Below, piece by piece: positions 12,506-25,784 of a DNA stretch of 64,000 nt. Numbering within the stretch: position 1 is the stretch's first letter; each line of letters starts with the position of its first letter. A program made the translations under genes and the position numbers. The DNA comes from Rotaria sp. Silwood1. Lineage: Eukaryota; Rotifera; Eurotatoria; Philodinida; Philodinidae. The notes under the pieces are model-generated. The model searched no databases, was not told the DNA's origin, and saw only the letters and a program-made list of their open reading frames with translations. The stretch is from the NCBI GenBank assembly GCA_905250075.1, contig CAJNOP010000278.1, forward strand, positions 124,001 through 188,000, in the 5' to 3' direction.

Positions 12506-12879
12506 CCATGGCTGATTTATCCTGACTCACCTGTTAATTTGAGGATATACGTGAAAAAATAAACAGGACAAGGAATCTTCAGAGCGAGTATTATCCTTAA
12601 ACTGGCTTAACTTTTAAGATTGTCGTAGGTCTTATTCTGTCATAACGAGATATTACAAGTATTGAATAATTTTATTATTGTATCACTTGAAAACAGTCAA
12701 CTCACTCTGGGAAACAATATCAGAACGTTATGGAAAGAACAAACACCGACTAGCTAGTCCACATACAGGACACTCATTTCAATATTTCTAAGTTTCGCAT
12801 TATTCTCAGAGTTTTTCGGTTATATACGATCCTCTAGGGAAAACCCTCTATGTTTCCGTGTCACATCCTTAACGAGTCC

Positions 12880-13500
12880 AATTCAGGCCCTTCATGAATG
12901 CGCTTTTTTTCGGAGAAAATGTCTAAATCCTGAAAAAGCATGTAGGCACGCAGTTGCAAGATCCTATCATGATCATGACCAGTTTTACACTGTTTTTGAA
13001 TCAAGATTTCGCTAGGATTTCAGTGATTCGGAATCGAAAAAATTTTGGTTTGCATTCTGTCGCATTTATTTAGATTTCCTCAGAGATGTTATCATTTTCC
13101 TAACAGAATCTTTGCACGGCTTTACTAGGTATATTTGAGAATGTTTTCCAATATTTTGGCAGAACCCTTGCAGACTTTTTTAAACAGAATAGAAACAAGT
13201 GAATATATAGAGTATTAATTTCCAAATCTCCAGTATACATACTGATCAGCTAACCTGACTGAATTGTTTCACATATTTCTATTCCAGTTTTATACGAATA
13301 AAAATTATCTCAAAAGCTTGTGAAAATGCAATATTCTTCAAAATATTTTTACCATTGACTTAATCTTAGCATTCAATTTTCCTTTCGCTCATTCTCAACA
13401 ATATACTTATAACTTTTCTCACGCATAAATAAAACTATGAGCTGCTTTTACCGAGAAATATGCCGCGGACTAAACACATTCATTAAATGAAAAATTATTG
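12880..13500. repeat. Dispersed repeat, copy A
   Basis: This stretch aligns by eye with 21700-22330. Shared phrases include TATTCCAGTTTTATAC, CAAAATATTTTCA- and GCAATAT-like steps, TATAGAGTATT, CTCATGCGCAAATGAAAC versus CTCACGCATAAATAAAAC, and the ending GAAATATGCCGCGGACTAAA versus GAAATTATGCCACAAACTAAA. Divergence is considerable and the copies differ by indels. No coding capacity is apparent and the boundaries are approximate. Confidence 0.65.
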
Positions 13501-13606
13501 AAATGATGGCGTTATAATCAACACAGTGGTTTACAAACTTTCAGGCATTTAGCTTCAATCTGAATTTTGAAAAAAAGGACACTCGATTTTCAAACGAAAT
13601 GGCGGG

Positions 13607-13711
13607 CTTGGGGGTTTTTAGAATTAACCATCATATTAATAGCTATAGATCGTAGTTTTTTAGGAAATCTATAGCTATTACTATAATGAATAATTCTAAA
13701 GACCCCCAAAG
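13607..13711. mobile_element. Short hairpin MITE-like element
   Basis: The ends CTTGGGGGTTTTTAGAATTA and TAATTCTAAAGACCCCCAAAG are near-perfect inverted repeats. The interior continues to pair (ATTAATAGCTATAGAT with ATCTATAGCTATTA) around a loop of about 16 bases. The whole 105 bp would fold into one stem. No target-site duplication was identified. Confidence 0.75.
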
Positions 13712-14820
13712 ACTTCCTAGTCTCCTCATCTCTAAAAAAACGGGTTTATATCTAATAATGTTATGAGTAGTCTTAAAGACGTCCGAGTCCCCACATTGTA
13801 AAAAGGTACGCTAATATCGCTGATGTGAATAATGCTGAAGGAACAGCTTCATCGGGAGCCATGAAATTGGAATACGTTCATGAGTCCAATAGTGGCGTCC
13901 TGTCGCTGGTTTTATTGTGATTTGTTTTGGTAGGGCCCGTTACGGCATGTGTGCGTTTTGCTTTCTAGAGAATAGTCGCTGAAACGGTGACTGTTGCTTA
14001 TTTAGGTTGTTCTTTGTGAATCGTTGGATGTATTCCTCGATTTCAGTCGATTAGTTTATGCTGTACCTCTCCTGTATTGTGGTGAGGAGTCATCTTCTTT
14101 TTGTAGAACCTCGACATCTCCATTCGTGGAAACAGTCAGCGGTCTTTTTTTTTAAATTCAGTTTGAATTGTAAATATCCATAGAGTCGTAATATAATAAT
14201 ATTTTGAAATTTTCTTATAAAAAAATACCAAAAAAAATTGTTATTATCCACCGAATACCCTGATAAAAATTACATAAATTTAGACAAATGGTGCTAAGAA
14301 AAAGATTTGAATGATTTCACTACAGTCGCTTTGTTTCCATGTGACAAGTTTCGAACTCCTACAAGGACCAAAATTTTAGTACTTCAACGAGAGCACTTAG
14401 AGAATCAGCTTCAGACCCTTACCAGATGCTATCCTGATCTTTCAGAGATTTGCTTTCTTTTTCTGAGAAAACGAGTAAATCCTGAAAAATTGTTTAATCA
14501 CGATATTTCAAGATCCTGAGAAGATTACCATAGTGTTTTAAATCAGAAGTCGTTCAGAAAACTGATAGTTCATGAAAAACTTGTGTAACAGCGCAATTTC
14601 AGCACATTGACACTAGTCAAAACACGATTCAATCAGAACCTTTACTAATAGACGACATCTTTTGAACCAAGAATGATTCTAGAGACAATATGTTGTTCTG
14701 GGCGTGAATGCGGGTTCATCAGACGTAGATTAACAGTCTCATTCAGTGAGTCATCTTTCTATTGAGCTGTCATTGTGATGCGTTTCAGATTAAGCTGCAA
14801 CAGTAGTGGACAGTAGTACC
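13712..14820. other. No gene seen; dispersed-repeat fragment
   Basis: No recognisable coding sequence. The part at 14390-14530 (TCAGAGATTTGCTTTCTTTT, AAATCCTGAAAAATT, CAAGATCCTGAGAAG) is a fragment of the family also seen near 4400, 12900 and 22600. Confidence 0.4.
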
Positions 14821-14836
14821 CAGTCCTTGGGGAAAT

Positions 14837-15640
14837 TATTCCCGTTTATGGAGAAATGCTTCGCTCCACAAAAAGTCATGCATATAAAGGAGAAATGGAA
14901 AGAAAGAATAATATATATACATATATATAATACATTATATGATATTGCACACATAGTTGAATATAAGGAGAAATGGTTTTTCTCTCAAAGTGAAATGGTT
15001 CAACCAGGAGAAATGGAAAGAAAAAAAAATCAACTACTAAACATGTAAAATAAATCGCGGAATCGTCAGTTGTAAATCTAGTACTGACGATTCAACGCGT
15101 GTATACGACTATATATACAGAACAGAAAAAAAATCTGATCGATATCGCTGTCTTTTAGACTTCTTCTTGTTGAAGTAGAAATGGATGAAGGACTTCTGCT
15201 TAAATTTTTTTCCATTTCTACTGGGTGATCTTCTTAGAAGAAAAGAGTAATATGATGGATTTCTGCTACCTGGTATTTCAACCATTTCTGCGGGAAAAAA
15301 TCGATTTCTGCTAGAAGATCTCCTTAAGAGAAAAAAAAATTATGGATTTCTCTTTAAATATTTTCCATTTCTTCTCATAAGTCTGGAAATGAATGAAGCA
15401 TTTCACCTGATATTTTAAGCATTTCTACTGGAAAAAAACGATATTCGCTAGAAGATGTTTTTAATAGAAAAAAGAAATTAATCCATTTCTCTTTGAATAT
15501 TCTCGATATCTCCTTATCGATAGGGAAATGGATGAAGTATTTCACCTGATATTTTAACCATTTCTGCGGGAAAAAATCCATTTCTGCTATAGGATGTCCT
15601 TAAGGGAAAAAAAATTTGATATTGAAAAAAGAATTTCTGC
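14837..15640. repeat. AGAAATGG-rich tandem/inverted repeat array with a period of about 138 bp
   Basis: From about 15180 to 15640 a unit of about 138 bp recurs roughly three times, marked by TATTTCAACCATTTCTGCGGG, ATATTTTAAGCATTTCTACTG and ATATTTTAACCATTTCTGCGG at spacings near 138, each followed by GAAAAAAxCxATxTxTGCTA. The left part (14837-15030) carries the complementary phrase GGAGAAATGGAAAG several times, so the array has an inverted arm. Open frames across it are products of the repeat and are not called as genes. Confidence 0.65.
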
Positions 15641-16555
15641 TTGACTTTATGTGGTTAAAGCGTTTCTGCTGGAAGTGAAACAGTTTCCCTTTGTAGTGTG
15701 GAAATGGTCCAGCCCTCGAATGACTAATTCTGAACCTCTGAAAATTGTATAGTTTTGTAAAACTTTTATTCCTAATTTGAATATACACGTGACAATCGAA
15801 AAACTGTTGTGAACATCGCACGCGGTAGTCTTTTTCAAAGGGACTCATTGGAAACCTTAAAAAAATCATGTTAGAAAAATAAACCTATAAAGTACGATTC
15901 CACTCATCTTTGTTTGCTCTTTCGAATGATGAAACCCACAACTATCTAACTCTTTTCTATGTACGAAGAAGAGAGCACCCATGAAAACTATTAACGATAT
16001 AAAATGTAGAGCATCTACACCTGTATCGAACTGAGTTTAACGGCAAAATGTGAATAACATATCTTAGAACTTCTTAGAGATCATGACCAAAATTTGACGA
16101 AAATTCGATATCGTATATGCCATTCGATGAAGCACGAATTCCTCTACAAAACCACATATGATATTCTGATTCAAAATAAATCAAGAAATCGAACAAAGTC
16201 CTTTCAAACAGTTTTTTCAAATTTGTACCCACCACTCATTTGTGAAGCCATTCTTTTTTCTATAAGGTTGTTGAGCCAGATCTTTTTTCTTTTACGACGA
16301 ATTGTACTACGTAGCTTTCACTAGTTTACAAACTGGATTAAATTCAGTTTCTACTTCAATCAATGCTCACAGAAGAATCAAACTTAGATGCAAAATAACG
16401 GAATTCCAGAGTGTCTAGATCTAGAAAGCTTGTTTCATTTGACGCTATGATTGCGTTGGTTGTTAGCTAATGAGGTATAGTGTATTGATAAAACTTTCAT
16501 AACGTTTTTCAGACAACGTTACGCTACATACCTAGGGTTAACCGAATGTTCTGAT
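15641..16555. other. No gene seen
   Basis: AT-rich, with only short open frames that resemble nothing known. No repeat structure noticed. Confidence 0.4.
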
Positions 16556-16559
16556 AACG

Positions 16560-16880
16560 TCACATTAAAATATGAAAGAAGCTAGTTTTTGTTCTACCTT
16601 ATTAAATGTTCAAAATAGTCACCATTATTATTTATACAAAGCTCAATCCTTTCTAAGAGTTTGTTCAAAGTTTTTAATATTCTTTTCCGAAAATCTTCTT
16701 TACCATCTTAATCTACAAGTAGTTATGTTAGAATTAAATCCAAGATACCGTTGTTATACACATTATTGTAGACGAGGCACCTACTGTGAATTCGTGCAAA
16801 GACTTTCGATAATAAATATTTTGTAAAATTTCTAACATCAGAATCAGAACTTTTGGTCAACTCTAAGTATTATAAGGGAG
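16560..16880 (-). pseudogene. Tc1/mariner-type transposase C-terminal remnant
   Basis: The minus strand near 16690-16595 encodes LKTLNKLLERIELCINNNGD followed by YFEHLI, a stop soon after. This is the C-terminal signature of IS630/Tc1/mariner transposases, which often end with RRxxxCIxxxGGHFEHL. Only the tail is recognisable; no DDE residues or inverted ends were found next to it. It is a small relic with no expected function. Confidence 0.45.
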
Positions 16881-19536
16881 GAGAATTTGTAAGCTGCCTG
16901 TTACTGTGCACTAAAAGTGAAGGAAGAAAACAAAAGTACCTTTTATATTTAGATCACCCGATAATTCATCATTGATAATAAAAGCTAAATCAATTTCTTT
17001 TCTGTTTAGCGTTATTTATAAATATTTCAATAATTTTTTATACGTGGCAAACAAACGGTAGCAACGGAAGCTTCCTGATTGATCAAAAGCGTGCACAAAT
17101 ACAGCAGTGAACGATGCAGTCCCATACCGAAGAAGTATGCATCGCTTACTACTCCCTTAAATATCGATTTCTGCATAGAAAATTGAAAGACAAAGACTAT
17201 ATGCCTTTGAATCGAGTCAGCTCTGTTTTATAGAGAAATAGAAGTCTAGTGCGCAAGAATATTAGGATTCGTCGCTACTATTTGAGTTACTCAATTGTGG
17301 ATGTTATGCATAGTATACACAAGCAGCTCTCGTTGTTGCTGAAAATACTCTGCAGCATATAGATAATCAAATTTTCATATAAGCAAGTCTTTTAACAAAT
17401 AGTTTTGTACATTGATGGTTCATATCTTTTGTATTAGTTGCAAAGCATCTGCTGACGTAGTTTTTTCTTCGAATCAGATCTTCAAGAAATCAGTAATCTT
17501 CACTCTAATGATCAGGATAATTATAGAGAGTTGTTGTTTGAATAACATATACTTATAAAAAAGATAGCTCATGAACACTGAAGGCTTCTAAAACGTAAAA
17601 TATTGTTGGTATTATATAGTTTCAATGATTCTCTTTTGAAAATAGTCGAAAACATCTTGAACAGAAAATAATTAGATACTTTCATCATGAAATTTATATC
17701 ATCAATATTATGAGGTCAATTTTGTTTTCCTAGTCGATTGAAGTGGTTGACAACAATTTCAGCTTTGAGATCTATAATTAACCGTTCATTCACTCTCTAA
17801 ACATGCTTGCTTTTTAGAAACAGTCAGTGAACTGTAATAAAACCGGTTCAACACAGCATATTAAGAGTTAACTTTTGGTAATGAACTGTAGCCGACGCAG
17901 ATTTTCCATGAGCAACCATTATTCGTTGCGGCATTTTATTCTACGAGTGCGGCATAGTTCGAACTTATTACATGTCATGGCTCCATATAATCTGCTTTTT
18001 TTGATACATTTTATATAGCAGAATTTAGGCCATTGAGCTAAGGATGCACTAGTCCAGTCGAACTGGGTGCCCAGCTCTACTGGTTATCAAGTCAACTGAA
18101 TTAGTATTGATTCAATGATCAATACTTCTGTTTTTCACCGAAGGTTTTCGTAGTCGAAGACTCCGAATTAGAAATCAGAATTTCGGATTCCGGTTCTTTG
18201 GCTCCAGAAGTCTTTGATCAAGTTGGATACCTGGTCAACCAATCGGGATTGGAACTTTTACATTCCTCCATGGAAGTAACTGATCTTCGGATTGAGTGCC
18301 GTAGTTAAATTTTTGAACTGAAGTCCTTTTAGGACAGAATAATTTTCTCTGTAAAGGAAAAAAGCAAAATTCTTCAAAGAAATTTTCTCTCGTGCACATT
18401 GCGATTCAAATTTTTTAAGCGCTTCGTTTTTTCTTCTCACAGATATATTGTTTCACTGATCTTCTACCTACTTCACGTAAATGAAAAAGAGGCAACGATA
18501 CCAAGACTCACACTATGAAAACAGACAATATTACACACTCGTGTTTGTCTTTCTTGGGACAACTTTTCGAAAAAAATGAATAATTTTTTCGACTATCTCT
18601 TTCTCACTAAAACCGATCGAACTGAACCTTTTTTATTGTCATTTTAGTAAAACTGGAGTGCATAGTCACTTTGTTGGAAAAACTTTTTATAGATTAATTG
18701 TGGCATATCTCGCAACATTGAGTAATATTTAGAAGGAAAAAAAGGCACCTTGTTTGAGCCCTGGTTGCTCCAGAGAAAGTTATAGCGAGAGTGAATCCTT
18801 TTCTCGAGTCAAGTGAAGGAATGGAAAACTTTATAATCATGACCATTGTGACTGTATTACTCAAGTTCTCTTTATCTTGAAAGGTTCGAGATTTTACATT
18901 CATTCCTCAACGAGAAATCGCACATAGAAAAAGATGCACGCAAATGAATTTATTCCCATATGCTTGTTTGTTGAATCATATTTTGGATGAAAGCAATTTA
19001 AAGTTAATATCCTTTTATATGAGGTATACACTTATTGCATACGAAATTAGTTTTAATCTACAATATATACATGCCTTCTGTTAGTTTCAAAAGAAATCAC
19101 GGTGTATGCATGCATCGCCGACCCAAAAAGATTTTAATTAGAACTGGTCAGAAAAACCTGACTAAAACTTATCTAAACGAAATGAGTAAGTGGAGAGTAA
19201 CCATCGCTACTATCTAATATCAATACCACTACTTGCATCTTTTCTTTAATGTATCGTTACTTAATTGACTATAGTAATTCATTGGGTGAGATAAGTACGA
19301 CTTGTGTTAAGTTTCATTATAATAATCGGTCTATAAATGTACTATCTGTTTAGAAAATCAAATCCAAATCATACTGAAAAGTTAGCGAACTAGTCCACAT
19401 GTGTGCCATATAAATAATATTGACATTCTGTCTTTATAGCGTTAGTCGATCGGTATATCACCTAGATCAGGACAAAATAGGCCGATTAGCGGTAACCATT
19501 CGATCTAGATAGTCGGGATCCACCATTACTACTAAA
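16881..19536. other. No gene seen
   Basis: About 2.6 kb of AT-rich sequence with no open frame recalling a known protein and no conspicuous repeat. Small frames at 18258-18440 and 18694-18903 (minus) have neither motifs nor splice context. Confidence 0.4.
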
Positions 19537-19541
19537 GGGTG

Positions 19542-20491
19542 ATCCAAAAGTTTCGATCTCTCTCAATCAAGCGATCAAATCTATTGCAAACTTGTATGAA
19601 GTTATTGATCAAATTATGTCATTTTGTAGAGAAAGATTAGAGCTATCATTTGAAAAAAAATAGTTCGAAATGCATAAATTTGTTGCAATCTTATGGTCAT
19701 TTTACTAATCTTCAGTGAAAAGTTTTTCGTTACATTTTTTGAAAAAAACAAAAAAGTATTTAATATTTGAGTCGTTATAGTCAAGTCAAATATTATTTCC
19801 TACATGTTTTTAATAGACATTTTTATATGAGTCGATAGAGCTTAACAAGTTCTACAAAAATATAAATATAAAAAATTCGAATCATGTTTTCAGTATAAAA
19901 TTTGAATGAAATCACGCAGATTAACAAAAATCTTACGTATTTTTCACTAGATAGTATGCTTAAGTTCCAAAACTTTAGCTGACCGACTGTTAATTGATAT
20001 TTCCAGATGCAGTATCATATACTGAAGCTGGAAATAGCTCTTCTGAGCTGTCTGAATAGATAGAAGAGTCAACTAGCTAAAACTTTTGATAGCTCTACTT
20101 ACTGTCTCAAATTTACGGTACATGAAATTTTTATTAGTCTTTCTGATTTCTCCAAAGTTTTCTATTGAAAATAAGATCAAGAGTTTTTTTAAACATTCGT
20201 ATTCTTGTAGAGATTATGAAGCTCCCTCGAATCATGTAAACATATCTATAAAACAATGTTTCGCGGAAGATGTTACAAGTATATTTTGTTTTTACAAAAG
20301 TTATAATAAAAAATTTTCACTCAAGATTTGTAAAATAGCCATGGATTGTAAGAGACTTATGTATTTCGAACAGTTATTTTTTCAAATGATACCTCTTATT
20401 TTCTTCCATAAAATGAAATAATTTGATCAATAACTTCATATAAGTTTGTTATAGATATCATCGATTGACTGAGGGTTCGAAACTTTTGGAC
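19542..20491. mobile_element. Non-autonomous DNA element with long terminal inverted repeats
   Basis: The left end (TCCAAAAGTTTCGATC, then CAATCAAGCGATCAAATCT, AACTTGTATGAAGTTATTGA) pairs with the right end (TCAATAACTTCATATAAGTT, AGATATCATCGATTGACTGA, TCGAAACTTTTGGA). Pairing continues inward for over 200 bp on each side with mismatches. A 111-codon plus-strand frame inside (20086-20421) runs into the right arm and resembles nothing known, so no transposase is called. The terminal TCCAAAAGT recalls the outer end of the element at 23664. Confidence 0.75.
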
Positions 20492-21690
20492 TTCTCATTG
20501 TTCCGTGCCCCCCTCTGTTTTATATATTTTGTTCTTCGTATCGTTTTTGTTATCAAATATTTTTTCATTGGTGCACTTTTTTTTTATTAATAATATCCTA
20601 TATATGTTAAGACAATGATGATAAAACCCCATAAGTACATATCTTTTCATAGTTATTATCTGGAATGAATACATCATTAACCCTTCTCGACATCAAGAGG
20701 GGTAACAAAGTGAATTTATCGGAACAAAGAAGTGTTAAGGTACTTAATGGATTTATGTTGTTATTTGACAACATCTGACCGCTATAGGTCAACATTTGTC
20801 AAATTGCAGGTTTTTATCTTCTAGCTATTTAAGGGCAATATTTATGTTTTTTTTATTTATTTGTAAAGTTAATTCAAAAACAAGATAAAAATATGTATAA
20901 GAAGCTTCGACTCCTTTTAGATTCACATCAGCTTTTTTCTGACAAAATTTGGATATGCTAGTGTTACAGCCCTCGTCGAATTGTGCAGAAACTCATACTT
21001 AGCTTTCTTTCGAATCATGGATTAACTGTAGAAGAAGAAGCTAAAGAGTCAAATTTATCAAAAACTAGCCTCAAAACCAGGTAGTTTTATCCTTCTTGAA
21101 TGTTCTTTTGAAAATTCGATTCAATGATTGAATAGAAGGGTACTGATGTAGATGAACATAAGATCCACACCTTTCAATTTTGTAATAAAAGTAATTTTTT
21201 CAGAATTTGCTGTTTTCTCCAAAAAAATGACTTCCGAAAATCTAGATCTGAAAATCATTTCAAATGAGCAACTTTTTATGCTCTATTGAACAACAAAATC
21301 GAAATTTTGAAAGATTGTTGATAAAGAACAGAACACTCAGCTCTCGAGGCTTGTTTTCGATAGAATCGACTTTTGAATCTGCTCCGCTACGGTTAGTCCA
21401 TGAGCCGAATGAAGTTCTAAGTATGAATATCTAAAGAACTCTATGAAGACTACAACACTACCATACTGAAGTTTTTTCAGAGAAAAGTCGATGTAAAACT
21501 GCGAAAAGTTGTGTGGGAAACTCGGTCACCCGATTGTAATATAGCAAGTTTCTACTCATTGGTGGAGAGTAGGATATTCCTTTTCTGGTAATAGATGTAT
21601 TTCTATGAGAATATAACATAGTAGATTGCTTTGATCAATGCAGCTGAACAGCAGCTTTTAAAAATTTTGGTTCTTTTACGGGTAGAAATT
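20492..21690. other. No gene seen
   Basis: AT-rich sequence without recognisable coding potential. A phrase at 21000-21070 (AATCATGGATTAACTGTAGA and on) has a slightly codon-like look but no frame could be supported. Confidence 0.4.
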
Positions 21691-22330
21691 GCCAAATGGC
21701 AACCCTAGGTAAAATCCTTGATGAAGTTCTGAATGAAATATGTGGTCACGAAATTCCAAGATGCTGCCGGGATTCGAAACAGGATCGAACAGGGTCCTGA
21801 TCAATTTTTCACTGCTTTTCGCTCAAGACCGCCAGAGTTTAAATGGTTTCGAATCCTAAAAGAAGTTTCTACTTATGTATTGCAATATTGATCTAAGTTT
21901 TCTCAAGGATATAACCAATTTTCTTAGCAGGATCTTTTCAGAATTTTCTAAGTAGAATAGAAAACAAGTGACCATATAGAGTATTGAGTTCTAGACCTTC
22001 TGTATACATGCTAATCAGTTTGCCTAGCTAGATTGTGTCATGCTATTGTATGTGACTGCAACGTACCATATCTTATTATCAGACTGAAATTTATACTACT
22101 ATTCCAGTTTTATACAAATAGAAATAGTCTCAAAATATTTTCAAAATACAATATGCTTCGAAATATTCTTTTCGATTGACAAAATTTCACTATTTACATT
22201 TTATTTCCATTCGATTTCAAGAATATGTTTATCATTTCTCTCATGCGCAAATGAAACTTTGCACAGCTTTATCGGAAATTATGCCACAAACTAAAACCAG
22301 CTATGCAATGGAAAAATACTGAAATAACCA
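21690..22330. repeat. Dispersed repeat, copy B
   Basis: Divergent partner of 12880-13500, including CCAGTTTTATACAAATAGAAA versus CCAGTTTTATACGAATAAAAA and the tract around TTTCTCATGCGCAAATGAAA. It carries an insertion of about 35 bp (near 22040-22085) relative to copy A. Related fragments follow at 22580-22700. Confidence 0.65.
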
Positions 22331-23660
22331 AATTACAATTAACGCCCTGTTTAATAATTTCTCAAAAATATCTTTGGAAAAAATTGAAAAATGGTTTTCA
22401 TCGAACCAATATCACACTAACATTAAAAAAAAATTAGAAAAACCTGCTAAGGGAAAGCCTCGTAAACTTCTAGCAGAATCACTTTATTTGCTTGTAACTA
22501 GTTTTGAATCCTGACAGAGATGAAAATTGTACTACTTGAGCGAAAATTCTTGGCGATTTAGTTTCATATTTTCGGTTCGTCCAATCAGGATCATTCAGAG
22601 ATTCGCTCTTTTCTCTTGAAAGAACGGCTTATGTTCGAAGAAAACGCGTAGTCAGAGCATTCCGAGATCTGGACAGGATTAGAAACAGGATTCCATCACA
22701 AATCCTTAGCGGTTTACTTTCTTTTTTAGACTGTGAATTATGAAGGACATAATGAAGTGAATATGGCTTCACACGTGCATCTCACTCTGCCACAATTACC
22801 TAAGATACTAAACAGCTCCCAGATTAAACAAATACCGAAATTAGTCAAGCAGGATTCATCGAAGCTTTTGACTTCTCGATATTCTTTCAAGTTCTCCTTG
22901 CTAGCTATAAACTGAACGTTTGAGTCTCATACAAACAGCCTAAAATCTTGATTCAGTTCAATATTCATTTTACATCAATTACTAAAGATCTTTTCGCACG
23001 CTCACAGCATTTCTCAAATGCTTTGAGTTAGTAAATACAGAACTTTGTATTTGAACAAGTTAAGTAGCTGCGCGAAGTATTGCAGTGGTAACTCAAGCAT
23101 TAGTAGGTGAAAACTTCAGGCACTTAAAGCAGTCGGAGTAAATAAGTAGGTAGCTCATTATTACATGCTTATCGGATAGGTTTTTTCAAGAAAATGGTCA
23201 TTTGAATATAAACGCTAATATTTTTAAAGATCGTTTTGAAAACTTTACCGAAAAGTCGAATTTGAAAACCACCCTGAAAATTTTGCACGCTAGGACATAT
23301 TATAAGGCTTCTTCTAGTACGAGGATAAATATGTACTGTGATGTCAGAAAGTCAAAGTAGGACTCTTACTGTTCTGCTCATTGCTCTAGTCAAGGATCCC
23401 TTAAAATATCCTCAGGTAGTTCCCGTAACATTCCAATGGATCATTCAGAGAACACCAACCTTCTCTGTGGTGAATATAGAAGCCCATTTGATTTTGTTTT
23501 TATAAAATACTTACCGTGGCAGTTGTCCTTGTGATTAGCCTAAATATAAAATACATAACTCAATGTTACAAGTAGTTACCATTCTGCTTATTCTTACTAT
23601 TCATCTAAATAAAAAAAGAAGATTAATTTTTTTAACACATGTTCACTTGTCAGTTTACAG
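22331..23660. other. No gene seen; further dispersed-repeat fragment
   Basis: The part at 22580-22700 repeats phrases from the family near 4400 and 14400 (CATTCAGAGATTCGCTCTTTT, GAAAACGCGTAGTCAGAGC). Elsewhere nothing coding was recognised; a 60-codon frame at 22733 has no family resemblance. Confidence 0.4.
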
Positions 23661-23663
23661 AGT

Positions 23664-25648
23664 GGTCCAAAAGTTCGACCGAAAAATAAACTTGAATATT
23701 TTTTTTTAACAGTTTAAGCAATTTTCGTGAGCTTTATACAGTTTTATTCTATATTTTTCAAGATTAATTTTATGTAAAATTTGTCTCTAATAACCTGCGT
23801 GTAAAAAGCCTTTGCATAAAATATATGTTCAATTTTCTTTCAGTAAAGTTTTCAGGAGAGAATCAAAAGCAGTCAGCCAGAATGAGAATTTCATACTCTT
23901 TCTGAATATATATTACGAATCTGTTTTGAATTAAAGTTAATCCAGTAAGAGCGAATCTTCGATGGGGACCAACAAGAACATTTGTACAAAAGACTAGTTT
24001 TAAAGGTTTAAGTAACCATGTTTACTCATTTTTCTGACATTAAGCTCGATTTGAAGATAATCGAACATCTTTTTGAATATATCCTTCGAACTTGGCTCTG
24101 ACTTGTAGCTATTTAGCTTTAAACAAATACCGAAATAAATAAAAAAAGTCGTTTGTATCAAAAAAAATAAGCTTTTTTCGATGATGTGCAATTTCTCAAC
24201 AGGTTATTCTTGTATAGTTTTTCCTTTCTACTTTTGTAGAGAGTTTCATACTGTAAAAAATCACGGATTTCAACAAGTAATGTCTCAGAACAGTTGCAAT
24301 CTGAGAAACAGTTTTTCGAATGTCCTTCTGTTAATGAGATTACATTTTTTAAAATAACCCATTTTTGAAAACTTTGATATTTGTAATAGAATAGATTCTG
24401 ATACTTTTCAACAACATGTTGGCAGCGAGACATCTACAAATTAGCATATAAGGTTTTCCTATAATTAGAATTGAAGCACTATCAATCAATGTACAGATAT
24501 TCAAAAGATACAAAAATTCTGTACAAGCGTCGTTTTTGGTCCCCATTGAAGCTTTGCTCTCACTGGATTAACTTTAACTCAGAAAAAAAATTATGAATAT
24601 ATATTTAGAAAGAGCTATAAATTCTCATTCTAGTTGATTACTATTAATCATCTCATATCAACTTACAAATGTAAGCGACAGAGTTATCGTTTTCCAAAAA
24701 GATTTATAAAGATACCATATAAAAATTATTTCGATGCTATTATTGATTTTATTTTTCATCTGAACTAGATATTTGACCGATGCCTTGTAACAATTGTTGT
24801 CTGCATGTTTATATAGTAAAACATAGACTCGTGTTACGTTAGCTGACCAAGAAACTTGCCAACTTTGAGGCTACAAGTCAGAGAACCTTCATCTCTGCCA
24901 AATGAAGTAGAGTATTCTAGCCAAAGTCTTTCCTTCTACTCGATTCTCTAGTATTTCACTAGAAACGTTGCTTTTTTAAAAATTGCATAATAATTTTGAT
25001 AGTTTCATCGATTTGTGATATGTGATTAATATCTCAATAAGCTGAGTAACAAAAATACCCATGCCGTTCAAACCGATCGAAAACCCGTGGCTAGCCACGC
25101 ATCTTGTACAGAATTTTTGGAACTCTTACAAAAGTGTTAGATTTAAATCGAAATCACGTTTTCATTGTAATGTGAGCGCATTGAAGCCACCGCTAACGGT
25201 GACACCAGCTATATTCGCTTAGTTCTCAATTTTGATTTTTTATTAAAGATAGAGCGAAAACAGTAGCTCTTCGATAAATCACTTAATCAATTCAAAATTA
25301 ATAATGATAATTTAGCAGTGAATTTTTTGAAAAATTTATAATAAAAATGAGAAAACTGTTCAAACCATCAGTTTTTAACGAATTGCAGTCAATTGTCAGT
25401 TTGATAAAAACTATACGAGATGGGAATAATGAGATAGAAATAAATTTTACATGATATTTTTATGCACCTTTCCAAAACAATCGCTATGTGCCTGATATTT
25501 GTAAATAGTTATTTTTATACTTATCAGAAACAAATTTTACATGAAATCAAACTTCAATGAAATATAGAATGAAGCAATACAAAACTTAAGAAAATCGCTT
25601 CAATTGTTAAAAAATATTCAAGTTTCTTTTTCAATCGACATTCTACGT
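23664..25648. mobile_element. DNA element with inverted ends, containing a second inverted-repeat element
   Basis: The outer left arm (about 23675-23800: AAACTTGAATATTTTTTTT, ATTCTATATTTTTCAAG, TTTTATGTAAAATTTGT) is reverse-complemented in the right arm (about 25490-25645: ACAAATTTTACATGAAATC, CTTCAATGAAATATAGAAT, AAAAATATTCAAGTTTC). The left terminus GGTCCAAAAGTTCGACC resembles the end of the element at 19542. No transposase was recognised. The right terminus is less certain. Confidence 0.65.
23880..24640. mobile_element. Nested inverted-repeat element
   Basis: Left arm GAATGAGAATTTCATACTCTT, TTAAAGTTAATCCAGTAAGA, GCGAATCTTCGATGGGGACC; right arm read in reverse is GAATGAGAATTTATAGCTCTT, TTAAAGTTAATCCAGTGAGA, GCAAAGCTTCAATGGGGACC. 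The arms are about 105 bp. Three overlapping minus-strand frames lie between them (24000-24546) but share no known domain; a tiny or degraded protein cannot be excluded. Confidence 0.7.
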
Positions 25649-25784
25649 CGACACAGAAAATATCAGTAGCACACAACGTTTTTCCCAATAAATTTGTAAT
25701 GTCAAGTACTCCATTTTATACAATAAAATGAACAACAGAGTACTTCAGAATATTTTTCTATAATCCTAACTTGCGATCTACTGC

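Noticed and set aside
20086-20421. 111-codon frame inside the inverted-repeat element
   Set aside because: It crosses into the right arm and has no transposase motif or known domain.
24000-24546. Overlapping minus-strand frames in the nested element
   Set aside because: Mutually overlapping, AT-driven, with no recognisable family.
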